Assembly (NCBI RefSeq): GCF_900106995.1
Contig: NZ_FNOK01000041.1
Span: forward strand, 22,194-86,193
DNA length: 64,000 bases
Direction: 5' to 3'
Source: Saccharopolyspora shandongensis
Lineage (GTDB): Bacteria; Actinomycetota; Actinomycetes; Mycobacteriales; Pseudonocardiaceae
A program made the position numbers and the translations under genes. The notes under the pieces were generated by a model that did not search any database, had not been told where the DNA came from, and saw only the letters and a program-made list of their open reading frames with translations. Every line of letters starts with the position of its first letter. The first letter of the stretch is position 1. This document shows positions 1-8,660 of this stretch, one piece after another.

Positions 1-27
1 AGACAGGGCATTCAAGGAGGAATGAAG

Positions 28-1239
28 ATGGATTTCGGCTACGACGAACGCACCGAGGAGCTGCGCAAGCAGCTGCTGGACTTCATGGATTCCCACGTCT
101 ACCCCGCCGAACCGGTGTTCCTCGAACAGCTGGCCGCGGGCGACGACCCGTGGGCGGCGCACCCGCCGATCATGGAGGACCTCAAGGCCGAGGCCCGCAG
201 GCGCGGCCTGTGGAACCTGTTCCTGCCCGGTGAGCACGGCGCCGGGCTGACCAACCTCCAGTACGCGCCGCTGGCCGAGATCATGGGCCGCGTCGGTCGG
301 CTGGCCCCGGAGGCCACCAACTGCGCCGCGCCGGACACCGGCAACATGGAGGTGCTGTCGCTGTTCGGCACCGAGCAGCAGAAGAAGCAGTGGCTGCAGC
401 CGCTGCTGGACGGCGAGATCCGCTCCGCGTTCTGCATGACCGAACCCGACGTCGCCTCCTCCGACGCCACCAACATCGGCACCCGCATCGAGCGCGACGG
501 CGACCACTACGTGATCAACGGCCGCAAGTGGTTCTCCTCCGGTGCGATGAGCCCGCGCTGCAAGATCCTGATCGTGATGGGCAAGACCGACCCGGACGCC
601 GAGCGGCACCGCCAGCAGAGCCAGATCCTGGTGCCCAAGGACACGCCCGGCGTGCAGATCATCCGCAGCATGAACGTGTTCGGCTACGACGACGCCGACC
701 ACGGCGGCCACGCCGAGATCGTGTTCGACAACGTCCGGGTGCCGGTGGAGAACATCATCGCCGGCGAGGGCGAGGGCTTCGCGATCGCCCAGGCCCGGCT
801 CGGGCCGGGCCGCATCCACCACTGCATGCGCGCCATCGGGATGGCCGAGCGGGCGCTGGAGCTGATGTGCCGCCGCGCCAACGAGCGCATCGCCTTCGGC
901 AAGCCGCTGGCCGAGCAGGGCGTGGTGCAGCACTGGATCGCCGAGTCGCGGGTGAAGATCGAGCAGGCCCGGCTGCTGGTGCTCAAGACCGCGTGGCTGA
1001 TGGACACCGTCGGCAACCAGGGCGCGCACACCGAGATCCAGTCGATCAAGGTCGGGGTGCCGGAGATGGTCACCTGGGTGATCGACCGCGCCATCCAGGC
1101 GCACGGCGGCGGTGGCGTCAGCCAGGAGTTCCCGCTGGCGAACCTGTACGCGCACGCCCGCACCCTGCACATCGTCGACGGCCCGGACGAGGTGCACCGC
1201 CGCTCCCTGGCCCGCCGGGAGCTGAAGAAGTACAAGTAA
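28..1239 (+). CDS. Acyl-CoA dehydrogenase (ACAD10/11-like), 403 aa
   Basis: FAD-dependent alpha,beta-desaturation of an acyl-CoA, the first step of beta-oxidation. All three ACAD domains are present. The N-terminal helical part runs to about residue 125, followed by the FAD/substrate segment with AFCMTEPDVASSD near residue 135 and WFSSGAMS near 170. The C-terminal helical domain has RIAFGKPL near 290 and the QAHGGGGVSQEFPLA motif near 355. AAGGAGG at 14-20 sits 1 nt from an ATG at 22 but 7 nt from the ATG at 28, so I start at 28. The substrate is unknown. Repeat copy A follows the stop codon. Confidence 0.9.
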   Translation: MDFGYDERTEELRKQLLDFMDSHVYPAEPVFLEQLAAGDDPWAAHPPIMEDLKAEARRRGLWNLFLPGEHGAGLTNLQYAPLAEIMGRVGRLAPEATNCAAPDTGNMEVLSLFGTEQQKKQWLQPLLDGEIRSAFCMTEPDVASSDATNIGTRIERDGDHYVINGRKWFSSGAMSPRCKILIVMGKTDPDAERHRQQSQILVPKDTPGVQIIRSMNVFGYDDADHGGHAEIVFDNVRVPVENIIAGEGEGFAIAQARLGPGRIHHCMRAIGMAERALELMCRRANERIAFGKPLAEQGVVQHWIAESRVKIEQARLLVLKTAWLMDTVGNQGAHTEIQSIKVGVPEMVTWVIDRAIQAHGGGGVSQEFPLANLYAHARTLHIVDGPDEVHRRSLARRELKKYK

Positions 1240-1250
1240 GAGGTGCGAGC

Positions 1251-1345
1251 TGGTTTGCGTAGCGGTGCAGGCAGCGGAACCTCAGCGGCCTTCTCGGTCC
1301 GGGATCGCAGACTCATGTATGACCACCTGCAGCCGCGTACGCAAT
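1251..1345 (+). repeat. Dispersed 3'-UTR element, copy A (5' half only)
   Basis: The copy starts 11 nt behind the ACAD stop codon. It matches the 5' half of the family (TTTGCGTAGCGGTGC, then AGCGGAACCTCAG and a degenerate GTATGACCA core). The 3' half, with CTGAGAACCCGC and the terminal AAGCGGC/GCCGCTT hairpin, is missing. An unrelated 15-bp hairpin takes its place. Confidence 0.75.
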
Positions 1346-1364
1346 ACCACCGTCCCTGAGGCCT

Positions 1365-1406
1365 CGTGAGTGGTAGTGGTCGCTGGAACGGCCACTACCG
1401 CTCACG
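1365..1406 (+). terminator. Hairpin between the first ACAD and the SDR gene
   Basis: Arms 1365-1379 and 1392-1406 form a 15-bp stem with one mismatch around a 12-nt loop. There is no T-run. It ends about 30 nt before the SDR start and probably terminates or attenuates transcription from the upstream gene. Confidence 0.6.
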
Positions 1407-1437
1407 ACCCCCACCACAACACTCGCAAGGAGATCAA

Positions 1438-2193
1438 ATGGCAGACAGTCGTGTCGCGATCGTCACCGGTGCCGCGCGCGGAATCGGGGCGGCCACTGCC
1501 AAGCGCCTGGCCGAGGACGGCTTCGCCGTGGCGGTCATCGACCTCGACGAGAAGCAGTGCGCCGACACGGTGTCGGCCATCGAGTCCGGCGGCGGCAAGG
1601 CGCTGGCGGTCGGCTGCGACGTCAGCGACGCCGCGCAGGTGCAGGCCGCGGTGGACCGCATCGCCGCCGAGCTCGGCGGGCCGACGGTGCTGGTCAACAA
1701 CGCCGGCGTCATCCGGGACAACATGCTGTTCAAGATGTCCGAGGACGACTGGGACATGGTGATGAACGTGCACCTGCGCGGCGCGTTCCTGATGAGCCGT
1801 GCCGTGCAGAAGCACATGGTCGAGGCCAAGTGGGGCCGGATCGTGAACCTCTCCAGCACCTCCGCGCTGGGCAACCGCGGCCAGGCCAACTACTCCACCG
1901 CCAAGGCCGGGCTGCAGGGCCTGACCAAGACGCTGGCCATCGAGCTCGGCAAGTTCGGCGTCACCGCCAACGCCATCGCGCCCGGCTTCATCGCCACCGA
2001 CATGACCAAGGCGACCGCCGAGCGGGTCGGGATGGACTTCGAGGACTTCACCAAGGCCGCGGCGAGCCAGATTCCGGTGGCCCGCGTCGGGCAGCCGGAG
2101 GACATCGCCAACACGGTGTCGTTCTTCGCCGACGACCGCTCCGGGTTCGTCTCCGGCCAGGTGATCTACGTGGCCGGCGGACCGAAGGCGTGA
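1438..2193 (+). CDS. SDR oxidoreductase, FabG-like (3-hydroxyacyl/3-oxoacyl-CoA type)
   Basis: 251-aa classical short-chain dehydrogenase that uses NAD(P)H to interconvert 3-hydroxyacyl and 3-oxoacyl thioesters or similar substrates. The cofactor motif TGAARGIG is at residues 10-17 and the NNAG motif near 90. The active site has Ser in NLSSTS near 140 and YSTAK near 153-157. The C-terminus GQVIYVAGGPKA is typical of the family. AAGGAG ends 6-7 nt before the ATG. The stop overlaps the next ATG (TGATG), so it is translationally coupled to the two following ACADs, which suggests it completes their oxidation cycle. Confidence 0.9.
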   Translation: MADSRVAIVTGAARGIGAATAKRLAEDGFAVAVIDLDEKQCADTVSAIESGGGKALAVGCDVSDAAQVQAAVDRIAAELGGPTVLVNNAGVIRDNMLFKMSEDDWDMVMNVHLRGAFLMSRAVQKHMVEAKWGRIVNLSSTSALGNRGQANYSTAKAGLQGLTKTLAIELGKFGVTANAIAPGFIATDMTKATAERVGMDFEDFTKAAASQIPVARVGQPEDIANTVSFFADDRSGFVSGQVIYVAGGPKA

Positions 2194-3377
2194 TGACCGT
2201 GGACGCCGACGAACTCCGCGGCAAGGTGACGGAATTCCTCGCCGCGAACGATCCCGCGCAGATGGATCGGCTGGAGTTCCTGCGGGCCCGCTTCGACGCC
2301 GGGCTGGCGTGGGTGCACTTCCCCGCCGGTCTCGGCGGCCTGGGCGCCGCGCGGGAGCTGCAGCCGGTGGTGGACGCCGCCTTCGCCGAGGCCGGCGCGC
2401 CGGACAACAAACCGCAGCTGAACGTCATCGGGCTGGGCATGGCCGCCCCGACGATCCTGCGCTTCGGCAACGACGAGCAGCGCCGCCGCTACCTCCGTCC
2501 CCTGTGGACCGGCGAGGAGATCTGGTGCCAGCTGTTCAGCGAGCCGGGCGCGGGCTCGGACCTCGCCGCGCTGTCCACCCGGGCGGTCCGCGATGGTGAC
2601 GAGTGGGTGGTGGACGGGCAGAAGGTCTGGACGTCGCTGGCGCACCAGGCCCGCTGGGCGATCCTGGTCGCCCGCTCCGACCCGGACCAGCCCAAGCACA
2701 AGGGCCTGAGCTACTTCATCTGCGACATGACCGCACCGGGCGTGGAAGTGCGGCCGCTGCGGCAGATCACCGGCGAAGCCGAGTTCAACGAGGTGTTCCT
2801 GACCGGGGTGCGGATCCCGGACGCGCAGCGCCTCGGCGAGGTCGGCCAGGGCTGGCAGGTCGCGCTGGGCACCCTGATGAACGAGCGGGTCGCCATCGGC
2901 GGGCGCGCGCCCGCGCGGGAAGGCGGCATGATCGGCCTCGCCGCGCAGGCCTGGCGCGAGCACCCCGAGAAGCGCACGCACGGCCTGCACGACCGGCTGC
3001 TGCGGCTGTGGGTCGAGACCGAGGCGACCCGGCTGACCAGCATCCGGCTGCGCCAGCAGCTCGCCGTCGGCGAACCCGGCCCCGAGGGCTCCGCCGTCAA
3101 GGTCGCCTACTCCGAGCAGAACCAGGCGATCACCGGGTTCGAGCTGGAGTTCCTCGGCGAACCGGGCCTGGCCTACGACGACTGGACGTTCCGCCAACCC
3201 GAGTACACCGACTTCGTCAAGCGCGGCCCCGGTTTCCGGTACCTGCGGGCGAAGGGCAACTCGATCGAGGGCGGCACCACCGAGATCCTGCGCAACATCA
3301 TCGCCGAGCGCGTGCTGGGCCTGCCGCCGGAGATCCGCACCGACAAGGACCGGCCGTGGAAGGAGCTGCCGCGATGA
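2193..3377 (+). CDS. Acyl-CoA dehydrogenase (FadE type), 394 aa
   Basis: ACAD-family flavoprotein. The middle domain contains WCQLFSEPGAGSDLA near residue 110 and WTSLAHQARWA near 145. The C-terminus holds LRAKGNSIEGGTTEILRNII, the usual FAD-contacting end of FadE proteins. The ATG at 2193 overlaps the SDR stop, and the gene's own TGA overlaps the ATG of the next ACAD. In actinobacterial sterol and acyl side-chain degradation, such adjacent ACAD pairs often form alpha2beta2 heterotetramers. That is an inference here; the true substrate is unknown. Confidence 0.9.
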   Translation: MTVDADELRGKVTEFLAANDPAQMDRLEFLRARFDAGLAWVHFPAGLGGLGAARELQPVVDAAFAEAGAPDNKPQLNVIGLGMAAPTILRFGNDEQRRRYLRPLWTGEEIWCQLFSEPGAGSDLAALSTRAVRDGDEWVVDGQKVWTSLAHQARWAILVARSDPDQPKHKGLSYFICDMTAPGVEVRPLRQITGEAEFNEVFLTGVRIPDAQRLGEVGQGWQVALGTLMNERVAIGGRAPAREGGMIGLAAQAWREHPEKRTHGLHDRLLRLWVETEATRLTSIRLRQQLAVGEPGPEGSAVKVAYSEQNQAITGFELEFLGEPGLAYDDWTFRQPEYTDFVKRGPGFRYLRAKGNSIEGGTTEILRNIIAERVLGLPPEIRTDKDRPWKELPR

Positions 3378-4492
3378 GCGCCCCGGACCTGCTCTACAGC
3401 GAAGTCGAAGAGGACCTGCGCTCGAACGTCCGCCGCCTGCTGCGGGACCGGTGCGACTGGACCGCGGTGCTGGCCCGCTGCGAGACCGACGAGCCCTACG
3501 ACCTCGCGCTGTGGCGGACCCTCGCCGGCGAGCTCGGGCTCGCCGCGCTGCTGGTGCCCGAGGACCTCGGCGGCGCCGGGGCCAGCGCCCGGGAGCTGTC
3601 GGTGGTGGCCGAGGAGATCGGCCGGTCCGTCGCGCCGGTGCCGTTCCTGAGCAACCTGCTGACCACCGCGACCCTGGTGGCCTGCGCGGACGAGCCTCGG
3701 GTGCGGGAGATCCTGCCGCAGTTCATCGACGGCTCGCAGCTCGGCACCGTCGCCGTCGGGCTGACCACCGTGCCCTACGGCGCGTTCCCGCAGTCGGTGA
3801 AGGCCGACGGCGCCGCGCTGACCGGCTCGGTGTCGGCGGTGGTGGACCTGGAGGTCGCCGACTACGTGGTCGTGCCCGCCGCCGACGCGGACGGCGCGGC
3901 GCTGTACCTGGTGGACACCTCGGTGTCCGGGGTGTCGCGGACGCCCACGACGTCGCTGGACCTCACCCGTCGGTTCGGCACGCTCGCCCTCGACGGGGCG
4001 GTCGGCGAGCGGATCGCGGCCGGTGCCGACGCCGAGCGGATCCTCCGGCAGGCGCTGGTGACCGCGGCCGGGCTGCTGGCCGCCGAGCAGGTCGGGCTGG
4101 CCCAGCAATGCCTGGACGCCACCGTGGAGTACGCCAAGACCCGCTACCAGTTCGGCCGCCAGATCGGCTCGTTCCAGGCGGTCAAGCACCGGCTGGCGGA
4201 CCTGTGGGCGACGGTGAGCTCCGGGCGGGCCGTGGCCCGCAACGCCGCCGACGCCTTGGCGCGCGGCGACGACGCGGCGGAACTCGAGGTCGCCATCGCC
4301 CAGGCCTACTGCTCCGAACTGGTCGTGAAGGCCGCGGAAGAGCACCTGCAGCTGCACGGCGGCATCGGGATGACCTGGGAGCACTCGGCGCACCTCTACC
4401 TGGGCCGGGCCAAGAGCTCCCAGCTCACCTTCGGCATCGCCGAGGCGCACCGGCAGCGCATCGGAGAACTCGCCGACCTGCCCACGCCGTAA
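3374..4492 (+). CDS. Acyl-CoA dehydrogenase, probable partner subunit, 372 aa
   Basis: A shorter ACAD starting at an ATG in a 4-bp ATGA overlap with the preceding gene. The N-terminal helical domain has LLVPEDLGGAGASA near residue 65. The middle domain is weakly conserved and lacks the clear TEP-x-x-GSD segment of its neighbour. The C-terminal domain has EYAKTRYQFGRQIGSFQAVKH near 255 and LQLHGGIGMTWEH near 330. The reduced middle motif and tight coupling suit the non-catalytic or half-site subunit of a heteromeric FadE complex. Repeat copy B follows. Confidence 0.85.
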   Translation: MSAPDLLYSEVEEDLRSNVRRLLRDRCDWTAVLARCETDEPYDLALWRTLAGELGLAALLVPEDLGGAGASARELSVVAEEIGRSVAPVPFLSNLLTTATLVACADEPRVREILPQFIDGSQLGTVAVGLTTVPYGAFPQSVKADGAALTGSVSAVVDLEVADYVVVPAADADGAALYLVDTSVSGVSRTPTTSLDLTRRFGTLALDGAVGERIAAGADAERILRQALVTAAGLLAAEQVGLAQQCLDATVEYAKTRYQFGRQIGSFQAVKHRLADLWATVSSGRAVARNAADALARGDDAAELEVAIAQAYCSELVVKAAEEHLQLHGGIGMTWEHSAHLYLGRAKSSQLTFGIAEAHRQRIGELADLPTP

Positions 4493-4500
4493 GGACCGTC

Positions 4501-4672
4501 TCCGTACTCATCTTGCATAGCGGTGCCGGTAGCGGAACCTCAGAGGCCGCCTCGACCGTGGGAGCCCCGACTTGCGACCAATACGCGGCATCGGGGCTGT
4601 CCTCGCTGAGAACCCGCAGCGGTGCGAGTTGCGAGGGTGGGCCAAGCGCCTACGGCGCTTCACAACAACAGA
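4501..4672 (+). repeat. Dispersed 3'-UTR element, copy B
   Basis: A full-span but short copy starting 8 nt behind the ACAD stop. It has AGCCCCGA/TCGGGGCT arms and CTCAG/CTGAG pairing. The terminal hairpin at 4644-4660 is AAGCGCC-TAC-GGCGCTT, whereas other copies have AAGCGGC-TGC-GCCGCTT. This is a compensatory flip of one base pair. Confidence 0.85.
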
Positions 4673-4734
4673 CAGATAACCGGGATCAACGGTCTGGCGC
4701 CCAGATTTTCGTTGTCGCTCAAGGAGGTTGTGCG

Positions 4735-5187
4735 TTGCGGGTATTCAGCAGCAAGGAAGAGATCGTCGCGGCCAAGGGCGAGCGGCTCGGCACCAGCGAA
4801 TGGCTCACCGTCACCCAGGAGCAGGTGAACCTGTTCGCCGATGCCACCCTGGACCACCAGTGGATCCACATCGACGTCGAGCGCGCCGAGCAGGGTCCGT
4901 TCGGCGGCCCGATCGCGCACGGGTTCCTCACCCTGAGCCTGCTGCCGAAGCTGAACTCCCAGACCTACAAGTTCGAGGGCGCCAAGATGGGGATCAACTA
5001 CGGCCTGAACAAGGTCCGCTTCCCCAGCCCGGTCCTGGTCGGCTCGCGGGTCCGCTCCACCACGGAGCTCGCGGACGTGACCGAGGTGGCCGGCGGCCTC
5101 CAGCTGACGGTCAAGTCCACCATCGAGATCGAGGGCGGCGCGAAACCGGCCTGCGTGGCGGAGGGCCTCACCCGGGTGGTCTTCTGA
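4735..5187 (+). CDS. MaoC-family hotdog hydratase
   Basis: 150-aa single-hotdog MaoC-like protein, probably an (R)-specific 2-enoyl-CoA hydratase. SEWLTVTQEQVNLFADATLDHQWIHID near residues 20-45 is the conserved substrate segment with the Asp/His dyad of hydratase 2, and GPFGGPIAHGFLTLSLLP follows near 55-70. AAGGAGG at 4721-4727 lies 7 nt from a TTG, which is the only well-placed start in frame. It follows the ACAD operon after repeat copy B and would supply the hydration step between the ACAD and SDR reactions. Confidence 0.85.
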   Translation: MRVFSSKEEIVAAKGERLGTSEWLTVTQEQVNLFADATLDHQWIHIDVERAEQGPFGGPIAHGFLTLSLLPKLNSQTYKFEGAKMGINYGLNKVRFPSPVLVGSRVRSTTELADVTEVAGGLQLTVKSTIEIEGGAKPACVAEGLTRVVF

Positions 5188-5202
5188 CCGATCCTCCCCG
5201 CC

Positions 5203-5237
5203 GAAGGGCATCTCCGGATCGTTCGGGGATGCCCTTC
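5203..5237. terminator. Bidirectional terminator between MaoC and AbgT genes
   Basis: A hairpin with GAAGGGCATC/GATGCCCTTC outer arms and a nearly continuous 14-bp stem lies in the 55-nt gap between two convergent genes. Confidence 0.75.
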
Positions 5238-5242
5238 TCGCG

Positions 5243-6802
5243 TCACGGTGCGATGTGGATGCCCATGCCGGGACCCAGGGGCAGGTCGGCGAAGTAGAAG
5301 ACCGTCAGGATCAGGGCCCACACCAGCCAGAACGGGACCACGAACGGAACCATCCTGGCGACCAGGGTGCCCATCCCCGCGTTCGGCTCGTAGCGGCGCA
5401 GGTAGCCCAGGATGATGATCATGTACGGGTTCAGCGGCGTCATGATCTGCGTCGCCGAGTCGCCGACCCGGAACGCCGCCTGGGCGAAGCCCGGCTCGAA
5501 GCCGAGCAGCACGAACATCGGCACGAACACCGCCGCCATCAGCGTCCACAGGCTCGAACCCGAGATGATGAACAGGTTCAGCATCGACGCCAGCACCATG
5601 AACCCGAGGAACGCCGGGTAGCCGTCCAGGCCGAGCGCGCGCAGCAGGTCCGCGCCCGAAACCGCCACCCACGCACCGAGGTTCGTCCAGTTGAACAGCG
5701 CGATGAACTGGCCCAGCATGAACGCCAGCACCAGGAATCCGGTGAGATCCCGCAGGGCGGCGGCCATCAGCTTCGGCACGTCGGCCGCGCGGCCGATCGC
5801 CCCGACGATCGCGCCGTAGACGATGGCGGGCACCGCGAAGCCGAAGAAGATCAGCGTGGTCACCGAGTCCAGCAGCGGCGACTTCGGCAGGAATCCGCCG
5901 GTTTCGTTGCGCAGCGGCGAATCCGGCCACAGCACCAGCAGCAGCACCAGCCCGGACGCGATCAGGAACGCCACGCCCGCCCAGATCAGCCCGCGCCGCT
6001 CGGCGGGCTCCAGCGCCACCGAGAGCACCGGCTGATCGGCCACTTCGGACTCCTCGCGGGACACGCCGGTGCGCGCCAGCCGCGGCTCGATGACCTTGTC
6101 GATCAGCACCCCGGCCAGCAGTCCGAGCAGGATCGAGGACACCACGTTGAAGTAGTAGTTCGACACCGGCGTGACCGCGGTGCCTGCGTGCGGCAGGGTT
6201 TCGGCGACCTTGTTGCTGATCCCGGCGAACAGCGCGTCCAGGCTGGTGACCACCGGCGCGGTGGAGTACCCGGCGCCGGTGGCGGCGAAGCCGCCGAGCA
6301 GCCCGGCGACCGGGTGCCTGCCCGCCGCCTTGAACACCAGCGCCGCCAGCGGCGGGATGATGATCATCGATGAGTCCGCCATCACGCTGGACGAGATCCC
6401 GACCAGTCCCACCGCGTACGGCAGCACCCAGCGCGGTGCCCCGCCGAAGGCGGCCCGGATCATCGCGGTGAGCAGCCCGGTCCGCTCCGCGAGCCCGACC
6501 GCCAGCATGATCGTGACCACGGTTTCCAGCGGCGGGAAGCCGATGAAGTTCTCCGCCATCTTGGTGAACAGGAACTCCAGGCCCTCGCCGCTGAACGCGC
6601 CGCGGATCCGCGTCACCCCGTCGGCGCCGGGGATCTGCACGGTGACGCCGAAGGCGGCGACCACCGTGGACACCACCGCCACGGCCAGGAACAGCAGGCC
6701 GAAGAGGATGAACGGTTCGGGGAGCTTGTTGCCGACCCGTTCCACCAGGTTCAGCACGCGGTCGAGCCTCGGTGGCCGGGCGGCGCGGGTTTCACTGCTC
6801 AT
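5243..6802 (-). CDS. AbgT-family transporter
   Basis: 519-aa polytopic membrane protein of the AbgT family (p-aminobenzoyl-glutamate importers and, in some members, antimetabolite exporters). Hydrophobic helices begin near residue 30 (PEPFILFGLLFLAVAVVSTV). Family landmarks include MADSSMIIIPPLAALVF and the late segment NPYMIIILGYLRRYEP. CAGGAG lies about 6 nt before the ATG at 6802. Upstream in-frame codons have no ribosome site, so I reject the longer frame. It points against the MaoC gene and has no obvious functional partner here. Confidence 0.88.
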   Translation of the reverse strand: MSSETRAARPPRLDRVLNLVERVGNKLPEPFILFGLLFLAVAVVSTVVAAFGVTVQIPGADGVTRIRGAFSGEGLEFLFTKMAENFIGFPPLETVVTIMLAVGLAERTGLLTAMIRAAFGGAPRWVLPYAVGLVGISSSVMADSSMIIIPPLAALVFKAAGRHPVAGLLGGFAATGAGYSTAPVVTSLDALFAGISNKVAETLPHAGTAVTPVSNYYFNVVSSILLGLLAGVLIDKVIEPRLARTGVSREESEVADQPVLSVALEPAERRGLIWAGVAFLIASGLVLLLVLWPDSPLRNETGGFLPKSPLLDSVTTLIFFGFAVPAIVYGAIVGAIGRAADVPKLMAAALRDLTGFLVLAFMLGQFIALFNWTNLGAWVAVSGADLLRALGLDGYPAFLGFMVLASMLNLFIISGSSLWTLMAAVFVPMFVLLGFEPGFAQAAFRVGDSATQIMTPLNPYMIIILGYLRRYEPNAGMGTLVARMVPFVVPFWLVWALILTVFYFADLPLGPGMGIHIAP

Positions 6803-6921
6803 GTTGGCTCCTGCGGCCGGAGGGGAAAGCCAAGCAGCAGCGAACCGTTCCGTTCCCGCCCGCGCAACCCCCGGCGACAGATCGATCGAACCGCGCAACA
6901 CGACCGAAACCGGCGGGCCGC

Positions 6922-6957
6922 GAGCGCTTCCGGATTCTGCAGCACCCGGAAGCGCTC
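6922..6957 (-). terminator. Terminator behind the nitroreductase-like gene
   Basis: Perfect 12-bp arms GAGCGCTTCCGG/CCGGAAGCGCTC around a 12-nt loop, immediately after the stop at 6960 on the minus strand. Confidence 0.7.
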
Positions 6958-6959
6958 CA

Positions 6960-7400
6960 CTACGCGGAGTCTTGGATGCGCTCCAGCACCACCACGGGAA
7001 TGATGCGCCGCGTGCGCGCCTCGTACGTCCGGTACACCGGCGCCATGTCGACCATCAGCTGCCACAGCCGCTCGCGTTCCGCACCTTCCGCGGTGCGGGC
7101 CCGCACTGCGAAGCGCTCGCCGCGGATCTGGACCTCGGCCTCGGGGTTCGCGGCCAGGTTCAGGTACCACTTCGGGTGCGTGTGCGTGATCGCCGAACCC
7201 GACGCCACGAGCACGTACCTACCGTCGTCCTCGCCGAAGAACAGGCCTGTCCGGTACAGCTTCCCGGTCTTGCGGCCGCGGTAGGTGAGCACCAGGTTGG
7301 TCGCGCCGCCCTCGCGGAAGCCGCTCTCGCCGTTGGTCGCGAGGTAGCGGCGCACGTGCTCGGCGACCGAGGGGTCGGGGCTGTCCAGCACCTCGGCCAC
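6960..7400 (-). CDS. Deazaflavin (F420)-dependent nitroreductase-family protein
   Basis: About 146 aa with the Ddn/FDOR-B signature: LVLTYRGRKTGKLYRTGLF near residues 35-52, YVLVASGSAITHTHPKWYLNL near 60-80, then PEAEVQIRGERF. Members bind cofactor F420 or act on quinones and nitro compounds. The GTG at 7398-7400 starts 1 nt after the TGA of the SDR remnant, so the gene was once the second gene of that operon. With the upstream gene cut at about 7530, it may have lost its promoter. Confidence 0.75.
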   Translation of the reverse strand: MAEVLDSPDPSVAEHVRRYLATNGESGFREGGATNLVLTYRGRKTGKLYRTGLFFGEDDGRYVLVASGSAITHTHPKWYLNLAANPEAEVQIRGERFAVRARTAEGAERERLWQLMVDMAPVYRTYEARTRRIIPVVVLERIQDSA

Positions 7401-7401
7401 G

Positions 7402-7530
7402 TCAGTGACCCCCCAGTCCCTGCGCGAAGCCGCCGTCGACCGCCAGCTCGACGTTCGTGGTGAACGTCGCGCTCTCGGCCAGGAAGAGCGCCGCGGCGGC
7501 GACTTCCTCGACGGTGCCGTTGCGGCGCAG
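7402..7530 (-). pseudogene. C-terminal remnant of an SDR dehydrogenase
   Basis: About 40 codons read RRNGTVEEVAAAALFLAES and then VELAVDGGFAQG, the standard SDR C-terminal strand and helix (FLAS...DGG). Upstream of about 7530 the frame becomes the antisense of an AfsR-type gene. The Rossmann and catalytic parts are therefore missing. Confidence 0.8.
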
Positions 7531-8657
7531 CGGGGGTGGCCTGGCGGCGCTGCTCGCCGAGGCGCTCGGCCTGTGGCGCGGCGAGGCGTTCGCCGGGTTC
7601 GCCGACGAGTCCTTCGCCAGCACTGCGGCCGCCGCTCTGGAGGAGCAGCGCCTGGTGGCCTGGGAGGACTACGCCGGGGCACGGCTGCAGCTGGGCGACC
7701 ACGCGGTGCTGGCCGGTGAGCTGGGCGAGCTCATCGAGCAGCATCCGCTGCGCGAACGCCTCCGCGCCGCGCACCTGCGCGCCCTGCACGGCTCGGGCCG
7801 GACGACCGAAGCCCTCGACAGCTACCGCAAGTTGCGCCGGCTGCTCCGCGACGAGCTCGGGCTCGAACCGGGCGCGGAACTCACGGCGCTGCAAGAGGAA
7901 ATGCTGAGCGCCGGGCCGCCCGCACCGGTGCAGCGGCAGGCCCCGCCGACGCAAACTCCGTTGCCCGCACCGCAAACCGAGCTCGTCGGCCGCGACGACG
8001 CCGTCGCCGACGTCCGCGCGCTGCTCGGCACGCATCGCCTGGTGACGCTGACGGGACCGGGCGGAGTAGGCAAGACCAGGCTCGCGCTCGAAGTGGCCCG
8101 CGCCGAGGACGAGGCGTGCCTCGTCGAACTCGCCGGCCTGCCACGGGAAACCACAGTGGACGGACTGGCCGACGTGGTCGCCGCCGCGCTCGGCATCCGC
8201 GACGGCGCCCGGCCGCAGTCATCGGTCGAACGGCTCGCCGAGGCGCTGCGCGGCAGGCGGCTGCTTCTCGTGCTGGACAACTGCGAGCACGTCGTCGAGC
8301 CGGTCGCCGCGTTCGTGCCGCTGGTGCTGCCGGCGTCGGACGTGCGCGTGCTGGCGACGAGCCGGGAGCCACTCGACGTCTCGAGCGAGCACCTGCGGGA
8401 GGTGCCGCCGCTGGACGTGCCGACGCCAGGCGCGCCGTCGGCGGAATTGCTGCGCTCCGGGGCGGTGCGGCTGTTCGCCGCGCGAGCATCGGCCGCCTCG
8501 CCCGGATTCGCGCTGTCGGCCGAGAACGCCGAAACTCCTGCGGGAATCCGCCGGCGCGCCACTGCCGCCCTGCGAGCGCGGAGACGTCGACCGCATCGAA
8601 AACGCGCTGCGCGGCGAACTCCCCGGCAGCGACCGGGAATTGCAGGAGTGCCGGTAG
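7530..8657 (+). pseudogene. AfsR/SARP-type regulator, 5'-truncated with an internal deletion
   Basis: From about 7535 the frame gives the bacterial transcriptional activation domain (LWRGEAFAGFADESFA, then LGLEPGAELTALQEEML). It continues into an NB-ARC ATPase with Walker A TGPGGVGKTRLAL, LLLVLDNCEHVVE and VLATSREPL. The N-terminal winged-helix DNA-binding domain is absent. Near 8529 the NB-ARC frame ends abruptly. A different frame then encodes LRESAGAPLPPCERGDVDRI and stops at 8655-8657, which resembles the extreme C-terminus of the same family. The central part appears deleted with a frameshift. Confidence 0.8.
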
Positions 8658-8660
8658 CGG

